Shown in pieces: positions 1 to 11,170 of a stretch of 64,000 nucleotides of DNA (its first letter is position 1; the number at the start of each line of letters is the position of its first letter). The position numbers and the translations under genes are program-made. The notes under the pieces are model-generated. The model searched no databases and was not told the DNA's origin. It saw nothing but the letters and a program-made list of their open reading frames with translations. Source of the DNA: Pseudeuparius sepicola. Its lineage: Eukaryota > Arthropoda > Insecta > Coleoptera > Anthribidae. Location: the NCBI GenBank assembly GCA_963920635.1, contig OY987308.1, positions 4,406,225 to 4,470,224 of the forward strand. The letters are read 5' to 3'.

Positions 1-520
1 GTACCAGTAAATATAGATAAAAAACATAGTACGGGCCTGAACAGAATAAAAAAAATATCATTTTTAGACAGAAAATTCAATTCCGAACAAAAAGTACCTC
101 TTGAAATTTTTTTATATATGTCACCGTTTGGCCGCAATTTTTTGCATAAATTTTCATTACAAAATTTTCATTATAAAATTATTAATAATGTTTTTTTTTG
201 CCATGAAAATTACTCGCTTGCAAGTAATTTGCATGGTAAGAATTACATTTTCCCGTTTTTAGGCAAAATTATTGTACTAATTTGCTAAAAAACTATCAAG
301 CAAAATTATTTTACTAAAATTATAATTTTGTCTCAAACTTTAAACGACAATTCGAATGCGCCACTTTTCAAGGCAATGCGAACGAAATAATTCTTTCAAC
401 CATACATTGAGCTTACAAATAGTCTTCAACGAGCTCTACCAGCCATTTTATACGGAACTAAAATATCTCATTTCATTGTTGAGATATGAAGCCAGAGAGT
501 TTTAGGTGAATCGCCCTGTA
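1..520. repeat. Partial MITE of the CAGGGTG family, cut by the window edge
   Basis: The stretch ends in GCCCTGTATA near 511-520. Its interior (about 25-130) resembles the centre of the palindromic element at 22069-22781: both contain a TAGTACGG-CCTG block, then a GGAACAAAAAGTGCCTC-like block. The left end lies outside the window. It is non-coding. Confidence 0.5.
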
Positions 521-859
521 TAGGACAGCGGTAAGATTTATGTGAATATTGAAATTTTGTATGCAACCAAATAAACTTAATTCAATTCAAATGAGTTTTA
601 TTCTCAATATGATAAATCTGATTTGGTAGGTTTTACGAGACATATATTTCCCTCCCTTTCCAAAAAATCCTAAGCGTGTGTAATATTTGTAACTTTGAAA
701 AATAGGAAAATATATATAGGTTGTACCAGAAATGAGTTCCACGATATGCAAGCCAATTCGGTTTTAAATGCACAAACTTCTAGGATCTGTATCTCTCTTA
801 TAAGGCCTGCAAATAAAAAAGTTTCTAGAACAGACCGGCAATATCATTGGGTTCTGGGG

Positions 860-1080
860 TATATTGACATTTCTGGAACACCCTAAATGTCTGAACAATG
901 TATTAATAATATTTTATATTGCCTATTTGACAGCTAAAACATCCATCGTAGACAACTTTTGTTGGGGTCATTTCTCATTCAAGGACAAGCACCGATTTTT
1001 ATCAAGAATAAAATTTCTGACAAATAAAAAAATAAAAGTTTCCCGTATATTCCTAACTTTTTGGGGCACACTGTATATAT
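860..1080. repeat. MITE-like fragment ending in CACACTGTATA
   Basis: The right part (about 975-1075) shares words with 62680-62755: CATT-CAAGGAC, then TTTCTGACAAATAAAAAA, then AACTTTTTGG and a CACACT terminus. It is a dispersed repeat end just upstream of the zinc-finger exon. The short reading frames here look fortuitous. Confidence 0.35.
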
Positions 1081-1301
1081 ACATTACTAGAGGCTGGTAT
1101 TACTGTCAGTGTTTTCTTTTCTTAAAAACTGGATCCAGTTTTGCCCAAGATAATAGTCTCTGACGATACACGTGACCTAAGCTTTTTTTAAATTTTGTAA
1201 CTATTGAGTTATGAATTTATTACTTACCAGTGTATTTTCTGCATCATTTATTTATACTTAGGTACAAAGTATTCTTATTACAATAGTGTCTTCTTTTGCA
1301 G

Positions 1302-3702
1302 TGACTGCAATGATGATGATGACCAAGATGCTGATGCTAGAGATCCTACAGGTGACGACAGTTCAGACAAGAAGTGCGGAGTCAAACTATACAATAAAAG
1401 AATTTATGCTCCTAAAGGAAAGTTTAGCTGCAAATTTTGTGAGTTCTCTTGCAAGGATCGACAAAGGTACAAAGCACACCTCTATAAGAAACATGAAGTC
1501 AAATGCGAGCAGTCAATAAAATGTGAGCAACACCCATTTTATATGAGCAGCCTTAAAAATCATATGAGACGGAGACACGAGAAAACCTTTAATTGCCAAC
1601 AGTGTTCAGTGAAAGTAAATACTGAACCGGCATTACTAAAGCACCGAGCTGAGATACACGGTGACTCTTTGTGTAAACCATACAAGTGCCCTAAGTGTGA
1701 CTTCAGTTCGTTTGACAAGCTTAAGATCAAACTACACGAAAAAAGAGCTCATGTTCTCAAACTCAAATTTAATTGCCAATTTTGCGAGTATTCATGCAAA
1801 AGTCGACCAACATTCAGAGGACACCTTTACAACAAACATGATGTCAAAGATGTGGAACCCTTAAAATGTCTGCAGTGTCAATATCATACATTTTATAAGA
1901 AAAGTCTTGAGGAGCATATAATACTGATGCACCAGAAAAACTTCAGTTGTGAACATTGTTCGTTCAGAGTAAATAAAGAACCGGCCTTACTAAAGCACCG
2001 AGCTGAGGTACACACTGATTCCTCGTGTAAACCATACAAGTGCCCTAAGTGTGATTACAGTTCATTTGATAAGCTCGGGATCAAAAGACATGAAAAAACA
2101 GTTCATGTTCTCAAACCCAAGGTTAGTTGCGAATTTTGCGAATACTCGTGCAGGACTCAACGAACATTCAGAGTACACCTCTACAATAAACATAATGTCA
2201 AAGATAGGGAACCCATAAAATGTCTGCACTGTCAATATCATACATTTTTTAAGCACTGTCTTGAGAGGCATATAAGATCGATACACCAGAAAAACTTCAG
2301 TTGCCAACAGTGTTCGTTCAGAGTAAATAATGAACTGGCCTTGTTAAAGCATCGAGCTGAGATTCACAATGACTCTTCGTGCAAACCGCACAAGTGTCCC
2401 AAGTGTGACTTCACCTCATTTAACAAGAACCGTGTCAATGGACATGAAAAGCGTAATCATGTCCTCGAACCCAAGTTTAAGTGCCAATTCTGCAATTATT
2501 CCACCAACTTCCAAGTATATTTCAAATCACACCTCTACAAGGAACATGATGTCAAAGATGAAGAACCCTCAAAATGTCCACATTGTCCACATCAGACATT
2601 TTCTAAGCGACGCCTTAAAGAACATATGAGGCTTAGACACGAGAAAAACTTCAGCTGCCAACATTGCTCATTCAAAGTGAATAATGAACCGGCCTTGCTA
2701 AAGCACCGAGCCGAAGTCCACAATGACTCCACGTGCAAACCGTACAAGTGCGCTAAGTGTGACTACAGTTCATTTGTCAAGCACAATGTCAAACAACATG
2801 AAAACTTTGTTCATGCCCTCAAACCAAGATTTATTTGCAAAATCTGTGAGTATTCTTGCAAAAGCAAATCAACATTCGCAGCACACTTGACAAAGAAACA
2901 CAAAGTCAAAGACGTGAAACGTTACAAATGTCCACATTGTCAGCATAGTACTTTTTTAAAAGCAGATATGAATAGACATGTTAAAGCGATACACGAGGGA
3001 GGCTTTTTCTTCAGTTGCAAAATGTGTTCTTTCAAGGTTAAAAATGATGTGAGCTTACGAAAGCACCGAGCTGAGGTTCACAATGACCCTTCGTGCAAGC
3101 CACACAAGTGCCTCCATTGCGAATATAGTTCATACAATAATTCCCATGTTAAAAGACATGCAGAGACTACTCATGCCCACAAACCAAAATTTAGTTGTCA
3201 TATGTGCGAGTATTCTTCCTCCCGCCAATCAGCATTCGAAGCTCACATCTGTAAGAAGCATAATGGCAAAGATGTGGAACCTTTAAAATGTCCGCACTGT
3301 CAGTTTAATTCCTTCAGTAAAGAGGGCATGAAACGACATGTGAAATTGAAACACAAGGGAGGCACTTGGAAACCACACAAGTGCCCTAATTGCGATTATA
3401 GTTCATATAACTCGGCCCATGTTAAGAGACATGAGGTGACTCATGTAAAGGAAAATCGTAAGAAGCCGTTCTTTATGTGCCAGAAGTGTTCTTTTACAAG
3501 TATGAAAAGTTCCTACCTGAAGAAGCATGAGATCGAGGAGCATGATGATACTTTGAGTTCAAAGAACATCACGATAGAACGTGAGTTATATGTTAGCATA
3601 ATACCGATATCAATAAATGGATTTGCTCCTGAAACGCAAGATGATGATGATTCTGAGGAAGAACGCTTAATTCTTAATGATTATTGTGATTTATCTGATT
3701 GA
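1302..3702 (+). CDS. C2H2 zinc-finger protein, long terminal exon with 24 fingers
   Basis: This is probably a nuclear sequence-specific DNA-binding protein. A pyrimidine-rich acceptor (TTCTTTTGCAG, ending at 1301) precedes the exon. The frame stays open upstream to 1204, but that part reads as intron, so the true start lies in an unseen 5' exon. The exon begins as the third base of a codon (phase 2). An acidic stretch near the start (DDDDQDADARD) leads into 24 C-x2-C-x12-H-x3-5-H fingers. They form six modules of four finger types, in order: SCxFCEYSC / KCxHCQxxTF / SCQxCSFxVN / YKCPKCDYSSF. The second finger has lost its CxxC spacing, and the last module lacks the third type. Linkers are not the TGEKP kind. 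The tail is acidic (DDDDSEEE) and ends at TGA. The family is certain; targets are unknown. Confidence 0.88.
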
Positions 3703-4800
3703 AAGAGAAATCGCAAGACAAAGAATGGTAATTATCTAAAGACAGACATAGAGACTCCCAGAAAGTTCATACCATTTCTACAGTCGGCATTGCCATGACG
3801 TAAACTAAAATTTAGACTCTGGGTTTTGGTTAAATCGAGGCTATGTTTATTTGTCAGATTCATGTTTTTTATTGCCAGCGATAGATCGGGATCATATACC
3901 TATAGCAACCTATACCGCGCAAAAGAGACGCCCGACCGGGATAATAATTTGGCGGCCATTTTTAACCCTAAATGAGGTGGGAAATTTGAAATCATTTATA
4001 TGGGTGGGTTCCATAAATAATGTAATATGTAATGGCTTGGTTGTCATTTTGTGCATTTTAGTTTAAAGTACAACAAGATTTTTGTTGGTTTTAATTTTAA
4101 ATTAAAGCATTTGGGAAACGAAGCAGTTAACTAATTTGAGAAATTATACAACTTAATCAAAACAACATTTTTTAATCATCATAAACAGAACTAATATAAT
4201 TATACATTATTCCTTATACAATAGCTAAATTAACTTATAAAAAAACATGGCAATATTCTTAATTACCTAACATTTTCATACAATATTACTTGGGATAATT
4301 ATCTCTTTGAATATTTTTAATAATAATAACCTATTTGCCAGGAACATTCTATAGCTTTTCTGAATTTTTAGGCAGCTAGTTATATAACTTTTTCTTTTTG
4401 TTTGTTTAAAAAATACAAGCAAAAGAAAATTTGCTAACTTCAACTTCTACCACTTTAATCTTTGCTTCAAAAATGCAAGTAAAGTGATTTCTAATTACAC
4501 TCTTCTTAGTGGTAGAGAGTATCTGGTTTAAGGGTAATTTTTTGAACCTATGTTATAGGATAATATTAGAAAACTATTTTTTAACATGCAAGAAAAAAAC
4601 TAATTAATATTATATACGGTGAGAACCATACATATCTGCTTGAAAAAATCACGGGGCCTTTTGGAAAAATAAAATTGACTGTTCTGACAAAATGACTATG
4701 CCAGACTATTAGTTCAATTCCACTAATTTTGTATACTTAATCCTGAGTTTTATGTCCTTTAGTTTGTCTAAAAACAATAATAATTGATAACAATTGGCCT
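3703..4800. other. 3' flank of the zinc-finger exon; no gene seen
   Basis: This is AT-rich sequence between the ZNF stop and the retrotransposon. It contains possible polyadenylation context (ATTAAA near 4100). No coding region, RNA gene or clear repeat boundary was recognised. Confidence 0.5.
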
Positions 4801-5042
4801 GACAGCAGGCATTGCCACGCGACAAAGGTTACTACTCAAACTGCTCTTTACCACAAATGTTTTGCGAAATATTGGAAAAGTGTTATGAGTGTGCAATGAA
4901 CTTTGGATGCCACTTTTATTATGTCAAAATATTTTAGTACTTTGATTTTGATCGCGAATTTTAGAGTGAGTTTAAAATAATCCTAGTTCTACACTATTGA
5001 GTTTAAATACTAACTCAATTTTCAGAACCATCACGAAAAAAC

Positions 5043-6191
5043 ATGGCGGGCGACACAGACGTGTGTTCGCGCTGCTCTGATAATTTCATGGTAAATTCGA
5101 AATTTTTAAAGTGCAAATTGTGTGAAGTAAAGTTTCATCTAATGTGCATATCTGTTAAGGATGCATGGTTAAAAATTTTCACCGAAAATAACAATATTTT
5201 TTGGTTTTGTGACGCCTGCAAGAAGACGTTACAATCATGGGATAATGGCCTGGAAATCCTCAGTAAGGAGACTGAATGCCTCAAGAGAGAATTAACGCTA
5301 ACTAAAAAACTGTTGGAAGAGGTAGAATATTCCAGTAAGTTGCAGAAAACAATTATTCAGGGTTATGAGGGACGTTATCACGCCCAAAAAAGTATGATGG
5401 GTGAGCCTGAGGCCTCGTTTTTTGCTGAGACCCAAAAAAAACCTCATTCTTCGCGGCGGGCAATCAATAATTCGGCAGTGATGGTTCCTGATTTGCGGGC
5501 AACCAGCAATACATCAAATTTGAAAGCTAGTTATAGCTCAGTGGTCTCAGATGTCAATAATGTCAATGGTGCCAAGGCCAGAGACCCCCAGGGAAATGAT
5601 AATGCTAAAACGAAAAGTACGAAAGATGGGACTGTTGATGGGAATGCTGCTGCTGCTATTTGCCCACAAAGTGGTGAGTCGGTTGACCAGAGGGCGGTAC
5701 AATTGGCTATCCTACAAGCCCAACAAGGCTGTACTATGAAATATATGCAGCAACTAGCCTCTAATACTGAAACTACACAGAGTGAAAATACACAGAATGA
5801 AAAGGGCTGGGAGCTAGTCAGCAGAGCTAAAAGTAGCAGTAATAAGAGTAAAAATAGGAGATATGTTGTGGGGCGAGGGGATGCTACAATGGGAATACAG
5901 ACTGTTCCTAAATGTGTGGCACTTCATGTTTCTAGGTTAAGTCCAAGCACCACACCCGAAGACCTAAAACGGTTGCTCGTCCAAAGCTTTCCTGAAGTCG
6001 TATGTGAGGTGCATCGGTCGAGGCGCCCAGATTTATATGCATCAATGAAGGTGACAATCAGTCAAGATAACTTTAAAAGAGCCTGGAGGAAGGAAACGTG
6101 GCCAAATGGTGCATTGGTCTCTCGTTTTTTAACGAAGAAGAGGGTCCCGCTGCCGACACCGGTAGATCCTCGGAGATTGAATGCTTCCTAG
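5043..6191 (+). CDS. LINE ORF1 protein with N-terminal PHD finger
   Basis: The 382-residue protein is probably the RNA-binding or chaperone component of the retrotransposon particle. Residues 8-59 form a C4HC3 PHD-type finger (C8, C11, C24, C27, H32, C35, C56, C59). Residues about 70-115 are Leu/Glu/Lys-rich and could form a coiled coil. The middle is Ser/Asn/Gln-rich and low in complexity. Residues about 285-360 (CVALHVSRLSPSTTPEDLKR onward) resemble the RRM-like C-terminal domain of CR1-type ORF1 proteins. The ATG at 5043 has a good context (AAAAAACATGG). The 3' end overlaps ORF2 in the -1 frame. Confidence 0.8.
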   Translation: MAGDTDVCSRCSDNFMVNSKFLKCKLCEVKFHLMCISVKDAWLKIFTENNNIFWFCDACKKTLQSWDNGLEILSKETECLKRELTLTKKLLEEVEYSSKLQKTIIQGYEGRYHAQKSMMGEPEASFFAETQKKPHSSRRAINNSAVMVPDLRATSNTSNLKASYSSVVSDVNNVNGAKARDPQGNDNAKTKSTKDGTVDGNAAAAICPQSGESVDQRAVQLAILQAQQGCTMKYMQQLASNTETTQSENTQNEKGWELVSRAKSSSNKSKNRRYVVGRGDATMGIQTVPKCVALHVSRLSPSTTPEDLKRLLVQSFPEVVCEVHRSRRPDLYASMKVTISQDNFKRAWRKETWPNGALVSRFLTKKRVPLPTPVDPRRLNAS

Positions 6192-9037
6192 TCGGTAATA
6201 AGCACACTACTGGTGTTACGCCAAGCAGAATTAAAGACTTCGTTATCTATTATCAGAACGTAAGAGGACTCAGAACAAAGACGGAAGACTTGTATACTAA
6301 CGTGTTACTGGAGGACTACTGTGTGATTGCCCTAACGGAGACGTGGTTACAAGATGGATTTTATAATGCAGAGTTGTTCGATGAAAGGTATAGTGTGGTT
6401 AGATGGGACAGAGTGTCAGATAAGACTAGAGGTGGTGGTGTCCTCCTTGCAATTAAAAAGGACATATCTTTTGAGGTTGTCCAGACAGAATGTGATGCCG
6501 AGTGTGTGTTAATTAAAATTAAGCTTAAGAAAACGATTGTATACTTATCTGTTGTGTATTTTCCACCAAGTTCCGATGTACAGACATATGAGAGCTATCT
6601 CAGTCTCTTCGATGATATACTCTCGGTGGCTAATGCTGATGTTATCATTGTGGGCGATTTCAATCTGCCACATCTCTTAAATAACAACTCTGAGACAAGT
6701 GTTTTGATGCGGCAATTTTTGAATGTATGCAATTTACAACAACTTAACACCATCCCTAACTTTATGAATAGAATTCTGGATCTAGTAATTTCAAATACAT
6801 TTGTGACAGTAACTAGGGGCTCAGGTGAACCCTTGGTGACCGAAGATCTGTACCACCCGGTCTTAAACGTGCATGTGCTGGTAGATAGGCCTCGGGGCGA
6901 TTCAACATACACTAAAGAGCTTACTTATAACTTTGCCAGGGGGGATTTCCCGCTGCTGTACCGACTCTTGGGGGAGTGTGATTGGTCGGATCTGTTGGAG
7001 TGTGGGGATGTTGATCGGAGCGTGGAGGTTTTTTATAGGAACATGTATATTTGTCTTGACAAAAGCATACCGAGGTTTGGGGCAACAGGGTCTGTCAGGT
7101 CTTCTGGGTATCCCTCTTGGTTTTCTACTGGACTAGTTAAAAAAATTAAAAAGAAAAATAGGTTGCATCGCTTAATTTCAAAGGGTAGGGCAACTACTTT
7201 AGATGTCAATGAATTTAATGCCTTAAGAAAAGATATTAAACTTCAAACTAAATCTGAGTATTCGTCTTATCAAAAAAATATTGAGAATGGTATAAATGTA
7301 GACCCAATTAGTTTTTGGGCGTATATACGTAATAAAACAAATAAGGGTGGAGTGCCAGAGGAGATGACCTGTGGCGATAAAAAATATAACACACCGGAGG
7401 GTGTGGCCGATGCGTTTGCGCAATATTTTAAATCTGTATATGGGACCTCAGATGTCACCGATGGAGTCTTTGGCGACCTTAGTGGCTTTGGAAATTTTTC
7501 CTTTGCGACAGTTACTGAACTAGATATAACTAATAGTATAAGGAAGTTAAAACCTAAACGATCTACTGGGCCCGACAACATTCCCTCGTATATATATAAA
7601 GGCTGTGTTGATATTCTGGTAAAACCTTTAACTTACATTCTAAACCTGGCTATTACTAAAGGCTGTTTTCCTAAGGTTTTGAAACAAGCAACAATTGTGC
7701 CAATCTATAAAAGCGGCAATAGGAATAATGTAGCTAACTACCGTCCCATAAGTCTCTTGAATAGCTTGGCAAAAATTTTTGAGACTGTTATATACAACAA
7801 TTTGTGGGATCACTTTAATGGTAAAATTTCACCGCTGCAGCATGGCTTTGTAACCGACAAGTCTACAACAACAAATCTCTGTGTGTTTGCCGAAAATGCC
7901 TTCGAGGCAATAAATAACAAAAAACAGCTAGATGTGATATATACGGATTGCACAAAGGCGTTCGACAAGGTTGATCACCACATTCTCCTGAGACGGTTGA
8001 TTGATTTTGGATTCTCTGCTCGTGCCTTGGAGTTTCTTGCATCTTATCTGTTGAATCGCATGCAGGTCGTTAAGGTGGCTGGGGCACTTTCGGGGCAGAT
8101 CACGGTTACGTCTGGGGTTCCCCAGGGGAGCAACTTGGGCCCCCTCCTTTTTATTATGTTCATTAACGACTTACCGGCCTGTGTAACTAGATCAACCTGC
8201 TTACTTTATGCCGATGATTTTAAATTATTCAAAACTATTTTCGATGAAAATGACACCGTCGAATTGCAATCTGACCTGAACTCTGTTATGGCATGGTTTG
8301 CCAAAAATAAGTTGGAAGTCAATGTTAACAAGTGCGCGGCTGTTACATTTACCCGAAAGACTGATTATTTTGTACAAAATTATCATAAAGACCATGTCAT
8401 ATTTCAAAGAAAAGAAGAGGTGAAAGATCTAGGTATAAATTTTCAGGCAGGTCTGAAGTTCAATACTCATTATTGTTACATTACCAATAGGGCATATAAG
8501 GTTCTTGGATTTGTGATGCGTAATTCTAAGAATTTTGAAATAAGTACTATTATTAGGTTGTATAATGCTCTCGTGAGACCACATCTTGAATATGCATCTA
8601 ATGTTTGGCTGCCTACGACAGCTACTAACGTCGACCTGATTGAAAAGGTTCAAAAACGTTTTTTAAGATACTTATACGTCAGGAAAAACAATGCATATCC
8701 ATACTTGGTCTCTTATAGGGCCATGCTCGAAAGTTTTCATTTTAAAACTTTAAATGTAAGAAGAAAAATACAAGCTGTGATATTTGTTTACTGTATTGTG
8801 AATAATATTAAGTATAAGGGTTGTGCAATAATGAATTTCATTAATTTTAGAGTACCTAAGGTGCACTTGCGAATTACGGATAAGGACCTCTTCTGGGTCA
8901 ATCCAAGTAGGCCAACGCCACTAGGACACATGTTGAGTATATCCAATGACTTTCTTAGGATTGAGGGGTCCTTTGACTTCTTTGCATCGGATATAAAATG
9001 TCTAAAACAGCATTTGCTGCTGCATCAAGATTTGTGA
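6077..9037 (+). CDS. LINE ORF2: AP-like endonuclease and reverse transcriptase
   Basis: The frame is open from 6077, just after a stop, to 9037. An exonuclease-endonuclease-phosphatase domain spans residues about 45-250 counted from 6098, with YYQNVRGL, TETWL and GDFNLPHL motifs. The reverse transcriptase follows: GPDNIPSYI near 490, ANYRPISLL, SGVPQGSNLGP near 672 and the catalytic YADD near 704. The C-terminal region continues through RPHLEYASNVWLP. The frame has no ATG before the endonuclease; the first in-frame Met lies after GDFNLP. Translation therefore probably depends on -1 frameshifting from ORF1 at 6125-6131, or on a non-AUG start. No internal stop is present. Confidence 0.88.
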   Translation, partial: KSLEEGNVAKWCIGLSFFNEEEGPAADTGRSSEIECFLVGNKHTTGVTPSRIKDFVIYYQNVRGLRTKTEDLYTNVLLEDYCVIALTETWLQDGFYNAELFDERYSVVRWDRVSDKTRGGGVLLAIKKDISFEVVQTECDAECVLIKIKLKKTIVYLSVVYFPPSSDVQTYESYLSLFDDILSVANADVIIVGDFNLPHLLNNNSETSVLMRQFLNVCNLQQLNTIPNFMNRILDLVISNTFVTVTRGSGEPLVTEDLYHPVLNVHVLVDRPRGDSTYTKELTYNFARGDFPLLYRLLGECDWSDLLECGDVDRSVEVFYRNMYICLDKSIPRFGATGSVRSSGYPSWFSTGLVKKIKKKNRLHRLISKGRATTLDVNEFNALRKDIKLQTKSEYSSYQKNIENGINVDPISFWAYIRNKTNKGGVPEEMTCGDKKYNTPEGVADAFAQYFKSVYGTSDVTDGVFGDLSGFGNFSFATVTELDITNSIRKLKPKRSTGPDNIPSYIYKGCVDILVKPLTYILNLAITKGCFPKVLKQATIVPIYKSGNRNNVANYRPISLLNSLAKIFETVIYNNLWDHFNGKISPLQHGFVTDKSTTTNLCVFAENAFEAINNKKQLDVIYTDCTKAFDKVDHHILLRRLIDFGFSARALEFLASYLLNRMQVVKVAGALSGQITVTSGVPQGSNLGPLLFIMFINDLPACVTRSTCLLYADDFKLFKTIFDENDTVELQSDLNSVMAWFAKNKLEVNVNKCAAVTFTRKTDYFVQNYHKDHVIFQRKEEVKDLGINFQAGLKFNTHYCYITNRAYKVLGFVMRNSKNFEISTIIRLYNALVRPHLEYASNVWLPTTATNVDLIEKVQKRFLRYLYVRKNNAYPYLVSYRAMLESFHFKTLNVRRKIQAVIFVYCIVNNIKYKGCAIMNFINFRVPKVHLRITDKDLFWVNPSRPTPLGHMLSISNDFLRIEGSFDFFASDIKCLKQHLLLHQDL
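6125..6131 (+). promoter_or_regulatory. Candidate -1 ribosomal frameshift heptamer (T TTT TTA)
   Basis: In the ORF1 frame the codons read CGT TTT TTA. The heptamer T TTT TTA therefore matches X XXY YYZ in the correct phase. Slipping by -1 leads into TTT TTT AAC, the ORF2 frame. GC-rich sequence that could fold begins 10-12 nt downstream. Confidence 0.6.
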
Positions 9038-9220
9038 TATAAGGTTACCTTACTGAACCACTTTTAATATTATTCACTTAATTTTAATATGTTGAAAATG
9101 TGATTCTAGATTTTAGTCCTTCATGTTTGCTGACGGAGTCAGCTGTTATTACTAGTGCTTGTTCTGTCTTTCCTTTCCTTGGCATGTGAGTACCGTTTGG
9201 TGTTTGTTAAGATGAAGATG

Positions 9221-9254
9221 AAAATAAATAAATAAATAAATAAATAAATAAATA
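9221..9254 (+). repeat. (AAAT)n tail of the LINE
   Basis: About eight AAAT/AATA units follow the 3' UTR. Microsatellite tails rather than poly(A) are usual in CR1/Jockey-type elements. Confidence 0.8.
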
Positions 9255-10014
9255 GAATTAATGTTGTTTGCGATAAAGCTTTTTTCAATATTTAGATATA
9301 CAGTATGTCTGCGGATGGAGCTTACAAGAAGACAAATGGACCAAAAAGTGAAAGATGTGAAGTCATTCTTCATAAAAGTTTTTGCTTGTTTGGAAAATAC
9401 TTAACTTAAACTTTATTGTAAGGATGGGCAAAAAATACAAAATAACAATTACCTACTAGAAATAACATTTTTTATTTTTTCACCTAACCTATACAACAAA
9501 ATTGAAGTTTCTCATGGTGAATCGTATCTTCTAAACAAGCAAAAAATGTAATTAAAAATAACTTTTTGTTGTAAAGCTAAATCGCTCCTTAATTTTACAC
9601 TAGAAATGACATTTTTTAATTTGGTAGTACAACTTTGGCAACATTGTTTTGGGCACCGCATGTCTGGCAGAAATGTCAGAACTTGTGACAGAGGCCTAAC
9701 CTTAACCTTAATATTCTATGGTTATAACCTAGCTTCAAACACAGAAACTATAACTATAGACTTTTTCTGTGCTTCAAAGAACAGAGTTTAATGTTAATTT
9801 CTATCTATTCAAATTTAGGATTCATGTGCCTAAAACGTAAATTCTGTTGATTACGGCCATGTCCTCCGTCACCTATCAATATCAACAATGTGGCCGCCAC
9901 TTACGGAATTCTAGGGACATGAAACATTTACCTGTCACAATCTAGTATAGAATTGAAGAGCGATTTTAAATTAGCTTTCACCTTTTATACTACTGTATAT
10001 TTTCCTTTCATTTC
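9255..10014. other. AT-rich non-coding; nothing recognised
   Basis: No coding frame, RNA gene or element boundary could be supported here. Confidence 0.4.
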
Positions 10015-10077
10015 ACTAGTCATTGACGATCTGAATTGTTGTACTGTACTATAATATTTATGCTCTGAATAAATATA

Positions 10078-10557
10078 CAGGGTGTTTAAATTGAAATATT
10101 CAAATGAAATAGTTCCTCAAATAGCCAGTGGCGGAGATATGGGTAACTATACATTACATTTGTTTTATCGATAAAAAGTCTAATACGGCCCTTTGCAGAA
10201 TTTTCTTTTTGCATTTTAATACCTTTTTTTATTCCAAGTAAAAACTGTCTTGACATTTTTTGTATCTGCCGCAGTTTCCCTTCAAATTTGATTTTCCAGA
10301 CATCCTAACTTCTTTTTTAAATGCGAGGAGAAAAATTGAAGACATATGACACCTTCAGATTTCTATTAGTATTTTTCTTGATAAAACAAATGTAGTGTAT
10401 ACTCCTATCTCTGACACTGGCTATTTTGAGAATAGTATTATCACAATTTGTGACACTTGATCAATGCATGCTGTATACCAAATTTCATTTGAATATCTTT
10501 AATAGTTGAAAAAATACAAAATTAAACGTTAAAATTTTTGAGAAATTAAACACCCTT
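10078..10557. mobile_element. MITE, CAGGGTGTTTAA termini, TA flanks
   Basis: The terminal inverted repeats CAGGGTGTTTAAATTG and TTAAACACCCTTT are flanked by TA. The interior shows further inverted symmetry (CCAGTGGCGGAGATA against TATCTCTGACACTGG). The related sequence at 19580-19680 lacks this block, so it behaves as an insertion. Confidence 0.7.
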
Positions 10558-11170
10558 TATATATGTATCCTAGAATAAAATGAATCACCGTGTAGATTTC
10601 GTTTTTATGTCATATTAAAATATTAACAAAATCTGTATGTCTGTTAGTTGTATTTTCCTAAACTTTTGTATTTATTCTACCGTGTTCTTTGCATTTTTTA
10701 ATTAAATAAAAATAATTGGTAATTGTATAGGTATTAGTTTTTGTTATATTTAGTAAATTTATTATGAATTGTGCCACAACCTTCTCAAACTCACGAGCCC
10801 TGTGCAAATATGTGGCAATGCCGCAGCGGGGCTGATATCGATTGACCTTTTTGATGAACTTTTCGGCACTTTGTCTTTAGTTTCTTTTTTCCAATAAGGT
10901 TCAACGCTTTTATTTGAATTATAATTAGATACAATTTGTAAATTTTGTTTCAATAATTGGGTAAGTAAGTTGTTTGTTTAACAGATAGTAATAAAATACA
11001 TATACAGAGACGTATTATTAATATTTGTAATAAGTCCTATTCCTGGTATCTTCCCTTATGGTCAAATTTTCAAAAAAATAATAAAAATAACAGATGAACA
11101 GAAAACTGCATGTAGTGAAGGAAAGCAATCTCTTCTGATTGAAATGGCAGTTAGGATCGATTTCATTATA

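Larger units (their letters stand above)
4830..9254 (+). mobile_element. Full-length-looking non-LTR retrotransposon (LINE), CR1/Jockey-like group
   Basis: The element has a 5' UTR of uncertain start, ORF1 (PHD finger plus RRM-like C-terminus), ORF2 (endonuclease plus reverse transcriptase), a ~180-bp 3' UTR and an (AAAT)n tail. Both ORFs are open, so it may be young. A PHD-type finger in ORF1 is known from CR1-group LINEs. The clade is inferred from domain order; a phylogeny of the RT would settle it. I could not find target-site duplications, and the 5' boundary is a guess. Confidence 0.8.

Noticed and set aside
1204..1301. Start of the 24-finger protein at 1204
   Set aside because: The stretch is hydrophobic and AT-rich, is followed by a strong acceptor, and the family's other exons begin at acceptors of the same phase.
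9700..9735. Telomere-like CCTTAACC run
   Set aside because: There are only two imperfect units, and they do not match the insect TTAGG repeat.
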